From Planctomycetaceae bacterium (GTDB lineage: Bacteria > Planctomycetota > Planctomycetia > Planctomycetales > Planctomycetaceae), in the NCBI GenBank assembly GCA_021732785.1, contig JAKFUG010000012.1:124001-188000 (forward strand): a stretch of 64,000 nucleotides of DNA. The letters run 5' to 3'. Made by a program: the position numbers and the translations under genes. Under the pieces are notes generated by a model that saw only the letters and a list, made by a program, of their open reading frames with translations, made no database searches and was not told where the DNA came from. Shown one piece after another: positions 53,584 to 63,025 of this stretch. How positions within the stretch are numbered: position 1 is the first letter of the stretch; each line of letters starts with the position of its first letter.

Positions 53584-54405
53584 ATGACAGCGCCGCGCAT
53601 AAGCCGAGCGGAAGCACTTCGCCCACCGGGTGCGTGGTTTCGTCTCGCGAGCGCACATGAGGGGGCGTCACGATTCGCAGCGCACAGTCTGGTGGCCGAG
53701 AAGGAACGTGCGACGGTGGAACAGCACTGGTATCTCAAGCAGTGCCGTTTGCTCGAACGGTTGCCGCCTGCCGATCTGAAGCAGTTGGAAGCACGCTGCA
53801 TCAGTCGCAAATTTGCGCAGGGCGACGTGATTTATCTCCCCGCAGATCGTGGCGACGCCGTGCTGGCGTTGATCTCCGGCCGCGTCAAATTGTGTCACGT
53901 CACGCGCGATGGTCGGGAATCGATTCTCGCTTTGATCGAACCGGGAGAAATCTTCGGCGAGCTCTGCCTGATCGACAGCGGCGAGCGCGAAGAACTGGCG
54001 AAGGCCGCGTCGCCGTGCGTCATCGTGCTGATTCCCCGCGATGAATTGCAACAACTGATGCAGCGCTTCGCCGATCTCGCGCAGGGGATTACCAAGCTCG
54101 TCGGCTTGCGACGCATTCGCATCGAACGGCGGTTGCGGTCGTTGTTGTTCCGGCCCGTGCGCGAGCGGCTGCTGCAACTCCTGGTCGAACTCGCGGCCGA
54201 TCACGGGATCCGCACGCCGCGCGGCATTGATATTCGCCTGAAACTATCGCATCAGGACTTGGCCAGCATCATTGGCAGCACACGCGAAAGTGTGTCCGCG
54301 GCGCTGGGCGAGTTTCAAAACCAGGGACTTGTCGTCCTGGGAAGACAATGTGTCACCATCTGTTCCATCGAGCGGCTCACGGCTCAAGCGGAACTCCATA
54401 GTTAA
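53584..54405 (+). CDS. Crp/Fnr-family transcriptional regulator
   Basis: 273 residues. After a 48-residue lead comes a cyclic-nucleotide-binding-like barrel: LLERLPPADLKQLEARCISRKFAQGDVIYLPADRGDAVLALISGRVKL, then EPGEIFGELCLIDSGEREELAKAAS, and a C-terminal winged HTH with LSHQDLASIIGSTRESVSAALGEFQNQGLV. There is no FNR-type N-terminal Cys cluster, and the cAMP-binding RxxS motif is not obvious. It probably controls itself, the divergent ferritin-like gene or the next gene. ATG 53584 is kept, although the first 45 residues could be non-native. Confidence 0.9.
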   Translation: MTAPRISRAEALRPPGAWFRLASAHEGASRFAAHSLVAEKERATVEQHWYLKQCRLLERLPPADLKQLEARCISRKFAQGDVIYLPADRGDAVLALISGRVKLCHVTRDGRESILALIEPGEIFGELCLIDSGEREELAKAASPCVIVLIPRDELQQLMQRFADLAQGITKLVGLRRIRIERRLRSLLFRPVRERLLQLLVELAADHGIRTPRGIDIRLKLSHQDLASIIGSTRESVSAALGEFQNQGLVVLGRQCVTICSIERLTAQAELHS

Positions 54406-54451
54406 CGCGTTCCTATCCCCCTCAGTCGTTTCCAAAGTCGGGACCACCGCC

Positions 54452-54802
54452 ATGACAGATTTACGCCCTTCGGATGCCGCCTGGGAAGCGTGTCCACCGG
54501 GACTGCTCTCGGGGTACCCGCAGAAGATCCACCGCCGTCGCATGTTCACGATTGCGGCGACAACGGCGGGGTCCTTCGCCGGTGTCGCTGCCACCGGCTG
54601 GCTCGGCTGGACAGCGTACATGCACCGGCTGGAAACGGAATACCAGTTCCACGGACTCACCTGTGCCGATGTCCGCGAACTATTGCCGGCTTACCGGTCG
54701 CACCAGTTGGATGCCAGGCGGAGCGAGTTGTTGGAGAAACACGTCCAGCGTTGTCCCCAATGCCAACGCTTCCGCGCGGAACTGCACCCCGCGGTGAGTT
54801 GA
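54452..54802 (+). CDS. Membrane protein with anti-sigma-like zinc-finger (HC2-type) domain
   Basis: 116 residues. One membrane span (about FTIAATTAGSFAGVAATGWLGW, residues 32-53) lies between a short N-terminal part and a C-terminal LTCADVRELLPAYRSHQLDARRSELLEKHVQRCPQCQRFRAEL. The Cys..His..CxxC arrangement is the HC2 anti-sigma zinc-finger pattern. In typical anti-sigma factors the zinc finger is N-terminal and cytoplasmic, so this inverted order is odd. No ECF sigma factor is adjacent; it lies 46 bp after the Crp/Fnr gene and is probably co-transcribed with it. Confidence 0.72.
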   Translation: MTDLRPSDAAWEACPPGLLSGYPQKIHRRRMFTIAATTAGSFAGVAATGWLGWTAYMHRLETEYQFHGLTCADVRELLPAYRSHQLDARRSELLEKHVQRCPQCQRFRAELHPAVS

Positions 54803-54848
54803 ATCGGGAAAGCCCCTTCTCCGCGCACTCACAGGAACCGTGAGAATC

Positions 54849-54972
54849 TTTGGTCGTGGGTCATTAAAGAGACGGGGCGGGGCCCCGACCTATCGATGGG
54901 AAATCAAATTGAAATCATCGGTCGGGGCCCCCTGCCCCGAAGTCTTGAATTTCAAACGGCCCCACGACCAAA
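54849..54972. repeat. Nested inverted repeats
   Basis: Outer perfect 12-bp arms tttggtcgtggg / cccacgaccaaa (54849-54860, 54961-54972). Inside: ggggcggggccccgacc (54873-54890) with ggtcggggccccctgcccc (54920-54938). The inner element is related to that at 33661-34040. Confidence 0.75.
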
Positions 54973-55047
54973 TCTTTTGAAATCGACGTCTCCCCGAACC
55001 TGAGCCGCCTGTTCGCTGTCTGGACCGATTGTCGATTCACCGTCGAC

Positions 55048-56595
55048 ATGGTCTTCCCGTGGAAACGCGAGCGTTCGATCAGGGTTGTGCCCTTTTCGTC
55101 GACGGACGATAGTGGTGAGAAGGGATTGACGTCGGGTTTTCGCCAAAGAGATTCACCGTTGCTTAAGACTTCCACGCATCGCCCCGGCGGTTACGCCGAA
55201 CTGCTGGCGATTGCGTTGCCCATGATGATGAGTTCCGGGACGCAATCGATCATGCACGTGATCGACCGCGTCTTTGTGTCCGGGTTATCCCCCGAAGCCC
55301 TCGCGGCCGCACTGCCGGCGGGGATTCTGTATTGGTCCTGCCTGAGTTTTCCATTCGGTGTGGGATCGTACGTCAACACTTTCGTGGCCCAGTACGACGG
55401 GGCCGGCAAGCCCGAACGGGTGGCGGCCGCGGTTTGGCAGGGACTTTACTTTTCGGTCGTTGCCGGGTTGTTACTGACGCTGTTATCCCCGTGGTCGGAA
55501 GCCATCTTCGATTTCATCGGCCATGCACCGGAAGTGGCGAAGCAGGAAGCGATCTATTTCCGTTGGCTCTGCTGGGGCGGCGTCCCCGCGATCATGCAGA
55601 CGGTTCTTTCCGCGTTCTTCACGGGACGTGGCGAAACACGGACGGTGCTCGCGGTGAACATTGTCTGCGTGGCGATCAACGCGGTGCTGGACTACGCCTT
55701 CATCTTCGGCTGGGGACCCATTCCCCGCATGGAAATGGCGGGGGCCGCACTGACCGACGTCCTGGGGAGTGTCCTCGCCGTCGGTATCTTTCTGGGCCTG
55801 TTATTCCGTCCGTCGTTGGTGAAGCACTATCCCATTACTACGGCATGGCGGTTTGATCGCGGCCTGTTTCGTGATCTGATGTGGTTCGGCGGTGCCAGCG
55901 GTTTGCAGTTCTTCATTGATGTCGCCGGGTTCATGGCGTTCATGATGATCGTCGGCTGGAGCGATCCGAAAGACCTCGCGGCGACGAACATCGCGTTCAA
56001 TCTCAACACGCTGGCCTTCATTCCCGTGGTGGGATTGGGCATCGCCGTGTCGACGTTGGTGGGGCAGCGCATTGGCGAAAAACGCCCCGATCTCGCCGCC
56101 GCATCGACATGGAAAGGGGCGATCGTCGGTTGCGGGTACATGCTCACTGCCGCGGCGATTTATGTCGGGCTGCCGCAGGTGCTGATCCTGCCGTACTCCA
56201 TTTTTGCTAAGCCGGAGGAATTCGCCCTGACGCAGCAGACCGTGATCGTGCTGCTGCGGTTCGTCGCCGTCTATTCATTCTTCGACGCGATGGCGATCAT
56301 CTTCAGTTCGGCGATTCGCGGGGCGGGAGACACGCGGTTTGCCATGGTGTTCGGCTTCGTCACGGTGTGGTTGATGCTGGTGCTGCCAACGTATCTGACG
56401 CGGGTCGCCTGGGGACCGCAGCTTTATTGGAGCTGGACGTACTGCGCGATCTACGTCATCGTCCTCGGCTTCGGTTACTGCGGCCGGTTCATGCAGGGCC
56501 ATTGGCGAACCATGAGCGTGATGCACCGCGAAGAAGCCGTCGCCCCTGAGGCGCTGGTGACGGAATCGCCCACGGTCGCGGAAGTGAGTGCGTGA
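55048..56595 (+). CDS. MATE-family efflux transporter
   Basis: 515 residues with about 12 membrane spans in two halves. MATE pattern: GGYAELLAIALPMMMSSGTQSIMHVIDRVFVSGLSPEALAAALPAG, SAFFTGRGETRTVL, GLGIAVSTLVGQRIGEKRPDLA and IRGAGDTRFAMVFGFVTVW. It exports organic cations or drugs with sodium or proton antiport. The first 45 residues (MVFPWKRER..) are polar and may not be translated; a TTG near 55159 is a reasonable alternative. Repeat B copy 2 begins right behind its stop. Confidence 0.9.
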   Translation: MVFPWKRERSIRVVPFSSTDDSGEKGLTSGFRQRDSPLLKTSTHRPGGYAELLAIALPMMMSSGTQSIMHVIDRVFVSGLSPEALAAALPAGILYWSCLSFPFGVGSYVNTFVAQYDGAGKPERVAAAVWQGLYFSVVAGLLLTLLSPWSEAIFDFIGHAPEVAKQEAIYFRWLCWGGVPAIMQTVLSAFFTGRGETRTVLAVNIVCVAINAVLDYAFIFGWGPIPRMEMAGAALTDVLGSVLAVGIFLGLLFRPSLVKHYPITTAWRFDRGLFRDLMWFGGASGLQFFIDVAGFMAFMMIVGWSDPKDLAATNIAFNLNTLAFIPVVGLGIAVSTLVGQRIGEKRPDLAAASTWKGAIVGCGYMLTAAAIYVGLPQVLILPYSIFAKPEEFALTQQTVIVLLRFVAVYSFFDAMAIIFSSAIRGAGDTRFAMVFGFVTVWLMLVLPTYLTRVAWGPQLYWSWTYCAIYVIVLGFGYCGRFMQGHWRTMSVMHREEAVAPEALVTESPTVAEVSA

Positions 56596-56596
56596 A

Positions 56597-56628
56597 AGAG
56601 ACCCAGCTATCGGAATGGCTGGGCTTCT
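56597..56628. repeat. Palindromic repeat family B, copy 2
   Basis: agagacccag-c-tatcggaatg-gctgggcttct, starting 1 bp after the MATE stop (56595) and 9 bp from the end of the next gene. Other copies: 12314-12345, 61921-61952. Confidence 0.8.
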
Positions 56629-56637
56629 GCCGGAATG

Positions 56638-57921
56638 TTACTTCCCGCGGATGGCCCACAGGTGCTGGAACGTGCGGATGTAGATCGTGCCGTTAGCGAT
56701 CGCCAGCGACGACGACATGTCTTCCTTGAGTTCGTTCTCGGCGACGATCTCGAACTTCGGGCCGGCTTTCACGACGGTCACTTTCCCGTCTCGCGCGGCG
56801 AGATAGATGTTCCCGTCGGCATACACCGGCGAGGCTCGATGCCGCTGGCGGTTGGTGCGCTCCATGTACAGTTTCTCGCCGGTGTCGCGGCGGATGGCCT
56901 GCAGGTCCCCGTTCTCCATGCAGAGATACACAAGGTCGTCGACAATCAACGGCGATGGCACGTCCGGCGTCCGGTCCAGCGTCCACAGATGGGCGTCCTT
57001 GTTCGCTGTGATGTCGCCTTGTCCATCGGGACGAAGGGCCATAATTGGACCGCGTTTCGCCGAAGGCACGACGATGATCCCTTTCGCACTGACGGGAGAG
57101 GAGACAAACCGCAGCGTGGGATCGTAGTTCGTCTTGCGGTTCAGTTCGCCGCAGCGCCAGAGTTCCGCCCCGTCACTGAGCCGATGCGCGACGATGTAAT
57201 CCGCCCCGTGCGTCAGCAGAAATTTCTTGTCGCCGTCGTTATACATCATCGGAGAGGCATAGGAATGTTCGTTCTCGGCATACCCATCGCTGGGTCGTTC
57301 AACCCGCCAGATCTGCTTGCCGGTCGCTTTCTCCAGCGCGACGACACAGGCTTCTCGCGTGGCGGCTTGGCCCTCACCGTGAATCAGTTGCAGATAGAGC
57401 ACGTCCCCATCGATGACCGGCGTGGAGGTCAAGCCGAACTGAATGACGAGCTTGCCGTAACGGTCCTCGACGTTGAATTTCCAGACTTCTTGGCCCGCAA
57501 CGGTGTAACAGCCGAGCGTGCCTTCGCCCATGAGTGTCCAGACGTGTTTGCCATCGGTCAAAGGCGACGGCGACGCGGAATTTCCTTCGTCACCCCGGGC
57601 GTTCTTGTTCCCGGTGGCGACAACCTGCCGCCATTGCTCTTTGCTGTCGACCCCGTACGCCAGCAGCAGCAATTGGCCGTCGGCGTCCACCGTAGTCAGA
57701 AAGATGCGGTCCCCCCACACGACGGGTGTCGATCCCGCCGGGCCGGGCATCGGGACTTTCCAGGCGACATTCTCGGTTTCGCTCCATCGCACGGGGACAT
57801 GCGTTTCCTGCGAAATCCCGTCATTCTTCGGCCCGCGCCAATTCGGCCAGTTCTCCGCCTGGATCGTGCTTCCGGAAGCGAACACGAAACCACAGACCAT
57901 CGCGAATCCGAGACGAGTCAT
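56638..57921 (-). CDS. Secreted PQQ-like beta-propeller protein
   Basis: 427 residues. A signal peptide MVCGFVFASGSTIQAENWPN, then NWRGPKNDGISQETHVPVRW (conserved opening of this planctomycete family), propeller blades with a KIWRVERPSDG-type motif, GAELWRCGELNRKTNYDPT, VVPSAKRGPIMALRPDGQGDI and KVTVVKAGPKFEIVAENEL. Some blades are weaker than in 18106. It probably scaffolds or binds quinone in the periplasm; no alcohol dehydrogenase motif (adjacent Cys pair) is visible. Confidence 0.9.
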   Translation of the reverse strand: MTRLGFAMVCGFVFASGSTIQAENWPNWRGPKNDGISQETHVPVRWSETENVAWKVPMPGPAGSTPVVWGDRIFLTTVDADGQLLLLAYGVDSKEQWRQVVATGNKNARGDEGNSASPSPLTDGKHVWTLMGEGTLGCYTVAGQEVWKFNVEDRYGKLVIQFGLTSTPVIDGDVLYLQLIHGEGQAATREACVVALEKATGKQIWRVERPSDGYAENEHSYASPMMYNDGDKKFLLTHGADYIVAHRLSDGAELWRCGELNRKTNYDPTLRFVSSPVSAKGIIVVPSAKRGPIMALRPDGQGDITANKDAHLWTLDRTPDVPSPLIVDDLVYLCMENGDLQAIRRDTGEKLYMERTNRQRHRASPVYADGNIYLAARDGKVTVVKAGPKFEIVAENELKEDMSSSLAIANGTIYIRTFQHLWAIRGK

Positions 57922-58381
57922 GAACGCACCACCCTACAACAGACAAATCCACAACCACCATTCCAACGAAATCAGTGTGGCACCACTCCGAACGAGCGTC
58001 AACCGCGCACTCCGAGACGAGTCCGAGTGAAAGACGATCCACAGATTTCACAGATTGGGAGAGGAGAGAAAGAAAAGGCAGGGGAGAGGGAACCACGGAA
58101 TACACGGAGGACACGGAAAAATGGCAAGATCAAGAGTCAGGAGTGAATTCTCTCACGTTTACACGATAACGCTCCCCCGTTCCATGAATCCAACTTCTCT
58201 GCTCCCCTTCCGTGTCCTCCGTGTATTCCGTGGTTCCCTCTCTTTATTCTCTCTTTCCGAATCGGTGCCCCTCTGTGAAATCTGTGGACCCTCCTTCTTG
58301 TCTTCTGTTCCCTCGTCGGCGAACGGTGAAGTCTCTAATCTGTACGCTTCCCATTCGTTGGCCGTTCTTGGAAACCCGCGC
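57922..58381. other. 460-bp divergent region with a large inverted repeat
   Basis: Between divergent PQQ and SDR genes. Outer arms ccacagatttcacagatt.. (58031-58050) and ..tctgtgaaatctgtgg (58271-58286); inner arms 58086-58118 and 58208-58240 are perfect over 33 bp (gagggaaccacggaatacac..). No promoter consensus stands out in what is left. No coding frame. Confidence 0.7.
58086..58240. repeat. Inverted repeat I (ccacggaa type), copy 2
   Basis: Perfect 33-bp arms, 89-bp spacer. Same vocabulary as 42646-42738 and 15431-15680. The spacer shows no similarity to the other copies. Confidence 0.85.
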
Positions 58382-59134
58382 ATGATTTCGTTGGATCTCG
58401 CAGGACGTGTCGCACTCGTTACCGGCGGCGGGCAGGGGCTCGGACAGGCCACCGCGCGGCGATTGCACGAAGCGGGGGCGTCCGTCGCTGTGAATTATTT
58501 TCCTGATGCCGCGGGAGCGAACCGACAGCGGGCAGAGGAAACCGTCGCGCCGTTTGGTGAACGGGGTCTCGCCGTCGGGGGCGATGTCTGTTCGCGCGAA
58601 CACATGGAAGCCTGCATCGCCGCCGTGAAGCAGCGTTTTGGTCGCCTCGATATCGTCGTCAACAATGCGGCGATCATTCGCGATAAGACCCTCAAGAACA
58701 TGGATGACGCCGACTGGCAGGCGGTGATCGACACCAATCTCACCGGCGTGTTCAACGTCTGCAAGGCCGCGCAACCGGTTCTTGCGGAAGGAGGCCGAAT
58801 CGTCAACATGGCATCGATCTCCGGCGTCGTCGGGTTCTTTGGCCAGGCGAATTATGCGGCCGCGAAAGCTGGGGTGATCGCGCTCACCAAGGTCCTCAGC
58901 AAAGAACTCGCGCGGAGAAAAATCACCGTGAATGCGGTGGCACCGGGTGTGGTCATGACCGAAATGGCGGCGACGATTCCCGACGAAGTCCAGCAGGAGA
59001 TGTTGAAGCAGATTCCGGTGGGAACGTTCGGTGAGCCCAACGACATCGCCAACGCGATTCTCTTTCTGTGCAGCGATCTCGCGCGGTACATCACGGGGCA
59101 GACACTGCACGTCAACGGAGGCTGGTGGGCGTGA
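58382..59134 (+). CDS. Short-chain dehydrogenase/reductase (FabG / 3-hydroxybutyrate dehydrogenase type)
   Basis: 250 residues, the classical SDR length. NAD(P) motif [18 protein letters not shown] (about 11-28), NNAA at about 95, catalytic Ser in [13 protein letters not shown] and Tyr/Lys in [17 protein letters not shown]-terminal [14 protein letters not shown]. It is FabG-like by eye, but sits in an operon with CoA-transferase and thiolase, so acetoacetyl-CoA reductase or 3-hydroxybutyrate dehydrogenase are as likely. ATG 58382 chosen on family start; the next gene starts at GTGA overlapping its stop. Confidence 0.9.
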   Translation: MISLDLAGRVALVTGGGQGLGQATARRLHEAGASVAVNYFPDAAGANRQRAEETVAPFGERGLAVGGDVCSREHMEACIAAVKQRFGRLDIVVNNAAIIRDKTLKNMDDADWQAVIDTNLTGVFNVCKAAQPVLAEGGRIVNMASISGVVGFFGQANYAAAKAGVIALTKVLSKELARRKITVNAVAPGVVMTEMAATIPDEVQQEMLKQIPVGTFGEPNDIANAILFLCSDLARYITGQTLHVNGGWWA

Positions 59135-60768
59135 GCCATGCATGCCAACCCCGTGTGATGTCGGCGGCCGACGCCGTGGCCCTCATTCCCGATGGCGCGA
59201 CGGTCTTCTGCGGTGGTTTCGTCGGCGCGGCCCATCCGGAAGCCCTCACGACGGCATTGGAAACGCGCTTTCTTTCGACCGGGCAACCGCGTGATCTCAC
59301 GCTGGTGTATGCGGCCGGGCAAGGCGACATGGCGACGCGCGGGTTGAACCATCTCGGCCATGCGGGCTTGTTGAAGCGCGTCATCGGCGGGCACTGGGGC
59401 CTCGTTCCCAAGATTGGACAACTCGCGCTGTCGAATCAGATTGAAGCGTACAACTTTCCGCAGGGGGTGATCTGTCACCTGCTGCGCGAAAGTGCCGCCG
59501 GCCGACCGGGCGTCTTCACCAAAATCGGCATGGAAACGTTCATCGACCCCATCCACGACGGCGGCCGACTGAATGCACGGACCACGACGCCGCTGGTCAG
59601 CCGCATTGAACTCGATGGCGAGACGTGGTTGTGGTACCGATCGTTTCCGATTCATGTCGGTCTGATCCGTGCGACCGCCGCCGATTCGTTCGGCAATCTG
59701 ATGATGGAGGAAGAAGCGATCATCGGCGAGGTATTGCCGATCGCACAGGCCGCCCGGAATGCCGGGGGGATTGTGCTCGCGCAGGTGAAGCGATTGTTGG
59801 AGACCCCGTTACCACCGCATCGGGTCCGCGTGCCGGGTGTGTTGGTGGATGCCATTGTGATTGCCGATGACGATCATCATTGGCAGACGTTTGGGGAACG
59901 GCATAACCGACAGTATTTCGAACCCGCAACCCCGGCGTGTGCCACTGGCTCTGCCAGTGCTCTTCTGATGGAAGATCCGGAAGAGAAGACACTGGCAGAG
60001 CCAGTGGCACACCGGGGAGGGGCGTTGCCTTTACTGACTCCGATGCCGTGGGATGAACGGCGGATCATTGCGGCGCGTGCGTGTGATGAATTGCAGCGGG
60101 GCGAAATCGTCAACCTCGGGATCGGCATGCCGGAAGGGATTGCGCGAATCGCTGCGGAACGGGGGTTGTTGCAGGACGTGGTGCTCACCGTCGAGAGCGG
60201 TCCCATCGGTGGCATGCCCGCGGGCGGGTTGAGCTTCGGAGCGTCGGTTCATCCCCGCGCGATCATCGATCAACCCGCACAGTTCGATTTCTATGACGGC
60301 GGCGGCCTCGATTTTGCCGCGCTCGGAGCTGCCCAAATCGATGCTGCCGGGAATGTGAACGTCTCGAAGTTCGGCACGCGCCTCGCCGGAGTGGGCGGGT
60401 TCGTGAACATCTCGCAGTGTGCCGGGCGGGTCGTTTTCTGCGGCACTTTCACGTCCGGCGGGCTGGAAGTCGCCATCGAAAACGGACAATTGCGGATCGT
60501 GCGCGAAGGTTCGATTCGCAAATGCCTCGCGAATGTGGAGCAAGTTTCGTTCAGTGGCGCTTACGCCCGGCGACAGCAACACGACGTCCTGTTCGTTACC
60601 GAACGCGCGGTCTTCCGATTGATTTCCGAAGGGTGGGAGTTGATCGAGATCGCACCGGGGATGGACCTCGAACGGGACATTCTGGGACAGATGAATTTCC
60701 GCCCCATCCTGCGCAATGTCCGACCGATGCCGCGGCCGTTGTTTGAAGTGGAAGGTTTGAAGCCATGA
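59131..60768 (+). CDS. CoA-transferase, fused alpha and beta subunits (SCOT/YdiF-like)
   Basis: 545 residues. GTG 59131 overlaps the SDR stop. The alpha half (1-265): [80 protein letters not shown]. The beta half (from about 305): [37 protein letters not shown], and [21 protein letters not shown] with the likely active-site Glu. It would move CoA between short acids such as acetate and acetoacetate. The linker, residues 269-294, is encoded by palindromic repeat E. Confidence 0.9.
   Translation: MSHACQPRVMSAADAVALIPDGATVFCGGFVGAAHPEALTTALETRFLSTGQPRDLTLVYAAGQGDMATRGLNHLGHAGLLKRVIGGHWGLVPKIGQLALSNQIEAYNFPQGVICHLLRESAAGRPGVFTKIGMETFIDPIHDGGRLNARTTTPLVSRIELDGETWLWYRSFPIHVGLIRATAADSFGNLMMEEEAIIGEVLPIAQAARNAGGIVLAQVKRLLETPLPPHRVRVPGVLVDAIVIADDDHHWQTFGERHNRQYFEPATPACATGSASALLMEDPEEKTLAEPVAHRGGALPLLTPMPWDERRIIAARACDELQRGEIVNLGIGMPEGIARIAAERGLLQDVVLTVESGPIGGMPAGGLSFGASVHPRAIIDQPAQFDFYDGGGLDFAALGAAQIDAAGNVNVSKFGTRLAGVGGFVNISQCAGRVVFCGTFTSGGLEVAIENGQLRIVREGSIRKCLANVEQVSFSGAYARRQQHDVLFVTERAVFRLISEGWELIEIAPGMDLERDILGQMNFRPILRNVRPMPRPLFEVEGLKP
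59937..60012. repeat. Palindromic repeat family E, copy 2 (inside the CoA-transferase gene)
   Basis: 76 bp with arms gtgccactggctctgccag and its complement, matching 21334-21416. It lies in frame between the two subunit-like halves of the enzyme. Confidence 0.88.
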
Positions 60769-61916
60769 CCGATATCGTGATCCTCGCGGCGAAGCGGACC
60801 CCCATCGGGCGATTCTTTGGTGGATTGGTCGATGCTTCCGCAGTCGAGTTGGGATGTGCGGCGGGGGAAGCCGCACTCGTCGGGATCAACCGCGAAGAGA
60901 TCGATCAGGTCATTGTGGGGAACGTCCTCTCTGCCGGGCAAGGAATGAACGTCGCGCGGCAAATCGGCGTTCTTCTGAAGCTGCCGCTAGCCACTCCGGC
61001 CTTCAGCGTCAATATGATGTGTGCGTCAGGTTTGCAAGCGGTGCTCCTCGCCGCGCAAGCCATCCAGTCCGGTACATCCCAGTGTATCTTATGCGGGGGG
61101 ATCGAATCGATGTCGCTTGCCCCCTATCTCATGTACCGCGCACGGACTGGTTACAGTCTCGGCGACACTTGTTTGGACGATTCGATTCTGCACGACGGGC
61201 TTCATGACGCCTTCGATCACCGCCACATGGCCTTCACCGCGGAGGCCTTGGCAACGGAATACAACATCTCGCGTGCCGACCAGGATGCCTTCGCCTTGCA
61301 GAGTCAACAACGTTACGGGGCGGCGTCAGCGGCGCATGTGTTCGATGCCGAAGTCGTTCCCGTCGCAAAACTCAGCGTTGATGAACACCCGCGGCCGGAT
61401 ACGACAATCGAACGGCTGGCGGGGTTGAAACCGGCGTTTGATCCGGCGGGCACGGTCACTGCGGGGAATGCTTCCGGTATCAACGATGGGGCGGCGATGT
61501 TAGTGCTGGCCGATGCGCAGTTCGCGAAAGAACGCGGCTATCAACCGCTCGCGCGCTTTGTCGCCGGAGTTACCGTCGGCTGTGATCCGGCGCTCATGGG
61601 ACTCGGCCCGGTCCATGCGTTGCGAAAACTGCAAGCTCGAACGCAATGCCGCATTGGGGATCATGACTGGATCGAAATCAACGAAGCCTTCGCCGCGCAG
61701 GTGTTGGCCTGCACGCGGGAACTGGGATTCGATGCCGATCGCATCAATCCGCACGGCGGGGCGATTGCGATGGGGCATCCGATCGGCATGTCCGGGGCGC
61801 GGTTGGCGGTGCATCTGGCGCATCAACTTGCGACGGGAAAAACGCACCGCGGTTATGCGGCGCTGTGTGTCGGCGGCGGAATGGGAATCGCGGCGCGGTT
61901 CGACGCCGTGGTTTAA
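60765..61916 (+). CDS. Acetyl-CoA acetyltransferase (thiolase)
   Basis: 383 residues. Thiolase family: [16 protein letters not shown] with acyl-enzyme Cys 86, a middle [39 protein letters not shown], the [26 protein letters not shown] with catalytic His, and [11 protein letters not shown] with Cys 368. It starts with ATGA overlapping the CoA-transferase stop, so the three genes of the operon are coupled. In this context it would interconvert acetoacetyl-CoA and two acetyl-CoA. Confidence 0.94.
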   Translation: MTDIVILAAKRTPIGRFFGGLVDASAVELGCAAGEAALVGINREEIDQVIVGNVLSAGQGMNVARQIGVLLKLPLATPAFSVNMMCASGLQAVLLAAQAIQSGTSQCILCGGIESMSLAPYLMYRARTGYSLGDTCLDDSILHDGLHDAFDHRHMAFTAEALATEYNISRADQDAFALQSQQRYGAASAAHVFDAEVVPVAKLSVDEHPRPDTTIERLAGLKPAFDPAGTVTAGNASGINDGAAMLVLADAQFAKERGYQPLARFVAGVTVGCDPALMGLGPVHALRKLQARTQCRIGDHDWIEINEAFAAQVLACTRELGFDADRINPHGGAIAMGHPIGMSGARLAVHLAHQLATGKTHRGYAALCVGGGMGIAARFDAVV

Positions 61917-61920
61917 GCGA

Positions 61921-61952
61921 AGAGACCCAGCCATCGGAATGACTGGGCTTCT
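61921..61952. repeat. Palindromic repeat family B, copy 3
   Basis: agagacccagccatcggaat-gactgggcttct starting 4 bp after the thiolase stop. Others are at 12314-12345 and 56597-56628. Confidence 0.8.
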
Positions 61953-61980
61953 GATGACACATCAGCAATTGCGGGATCGC

Positions 61981-62961
61981 TCAGTTCACCCCGGCGAGAT
62001 GCGGTTTCACGCTGCTGGAAATCACTGCCAGAACGTGATCGTTCCGTTCGTTCTCGGTCACCTGCCGCAGCACATCGATCACCGCGGTAGGCACGCCCAG
62101 CACATCGTCCGATTCCAGTTCGGCGAAGACGTCGAACGGGCGGCCATTTTGACCCGGTAGAGGACGATGCAGCAACTTCAGATAGGCCCGCACTGTCCGA
62201 ATGACTTCGGCACTGAGGGGCCGCGACTGGTCCATTTGCCGACCGCTGAAGTCATCGGCCTGGACCACACTTTGCGCAATCGGAAACGCGCCGGTCAGCA
62301 CACGGCCGAGGGAATTCACGAGTTCGCTTCCGGGCAAGGTTCGCAATCCCGGACCGTCTTCAATTTCATCGACGGCCTTACGAATGACGCGCGACGTAAT
62401 CTCCAGCGATTCCATATCGAGCATCAAAGCCGCGACCCGGATGTTGTCGACTTCCTGATCCGACAGCCGAAGTTTTCGACCCACTTTTTCGGACAATTCC
62501 GCCACGCGGCGCGCACGGAATTCCAGCCGCGGATTCACGGCTTGCAGGTAAGCACTGAGAACTTCCACGACACCCAGATAGGCTTCGCGGGCTTCGGCCC
62601 CTTTGACGTGGCGATCATCGCTGAGGGTCCCGACGAACACCGCCGTCAGGCCCAGTACCGCCCCCCAGATGCAGAGTGTGAGTAACACCACCACGGGTTC
62701 GGTCGACATCGCGAACGACCGGACGTCGGACATCACCACCACCGAGGCGGCGATTACGGAAAGAAAGGCGAGCGCACCGGCCCGATAACGCCCGAGAAAG
62801 AACCCGGCGCAAACGACGGGCAAATAGAACAGGTTCAAGACGACGGCCTTGCTGGCGACCGTCATGCCCAGCACGCAGACCAGGCCCAGCGTGATCACCA
62901 CCAGCATCCATTCCACGCGCCGACGATCGCGCCCTTGTTCGTCCGATTCCGTTGTTAACAT
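61981..62961 (-). CDS. Membrane protein with degenerate HD/HD-GYP-like domain
   Basis: 326 residues. Residues about 18-125 hold four membrane spans (WMLVVITLGLVCVLGMTVASK, LFYLPVVCAGFFLG, AFLSVIAASVVVM, VVVLLTLCIWGAVLGLTAVFV). The cytoplasmic part begins EAYLGVVEVLSAYLQAVNPRLEFRARRVAELSEKVGRKLRLSDQEVDNIRVAALMLDMES, which aligns with HD-GYP proteins, but the metal-binding HD reads LD and there is no GYP motif. Catalysis is unlikely; a sensor or partner role for the neighbouring HD-GYP protein is plausible. ATG 62961 preferred. Confidence 0.7.
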   Translation of the reverse strand: MLTTESDEQGRDRRRVEWMLVVITLGLVCVLGMTVASKAVVLNLFYLPVVCAGFFLGRYRAGALAFLSVIAASVVVMSDVRSFAMSTEPVVVLLTLCIWGAVLGLTAVFVGTLSDDRHVKGAEAREAYLGVVEVLSAYLQAVNPRLEFRARRVAELSEKVGRKLRLSDQEVDNIRVAALMLDMESLEITSRVIRKAVDEIEDGPGLRTLPGSELVNSLGRVLTGAFPIAQSVVQADDFSGRQMDQSRPLSAEVIRTVRAYLKLLHRPLPGQNGRPFDVFAELESDDVLGVPTAVIDVLRQVTENERNDHVLAVISSSVKPHLAGVN

Positions 62962-63025
62962 AGCTGAACTCTCTCTTGTTCCTGGAAGCGTCAATCTGAT
63001 GTCCTGAGGTCGGGTTCATCCGCCC

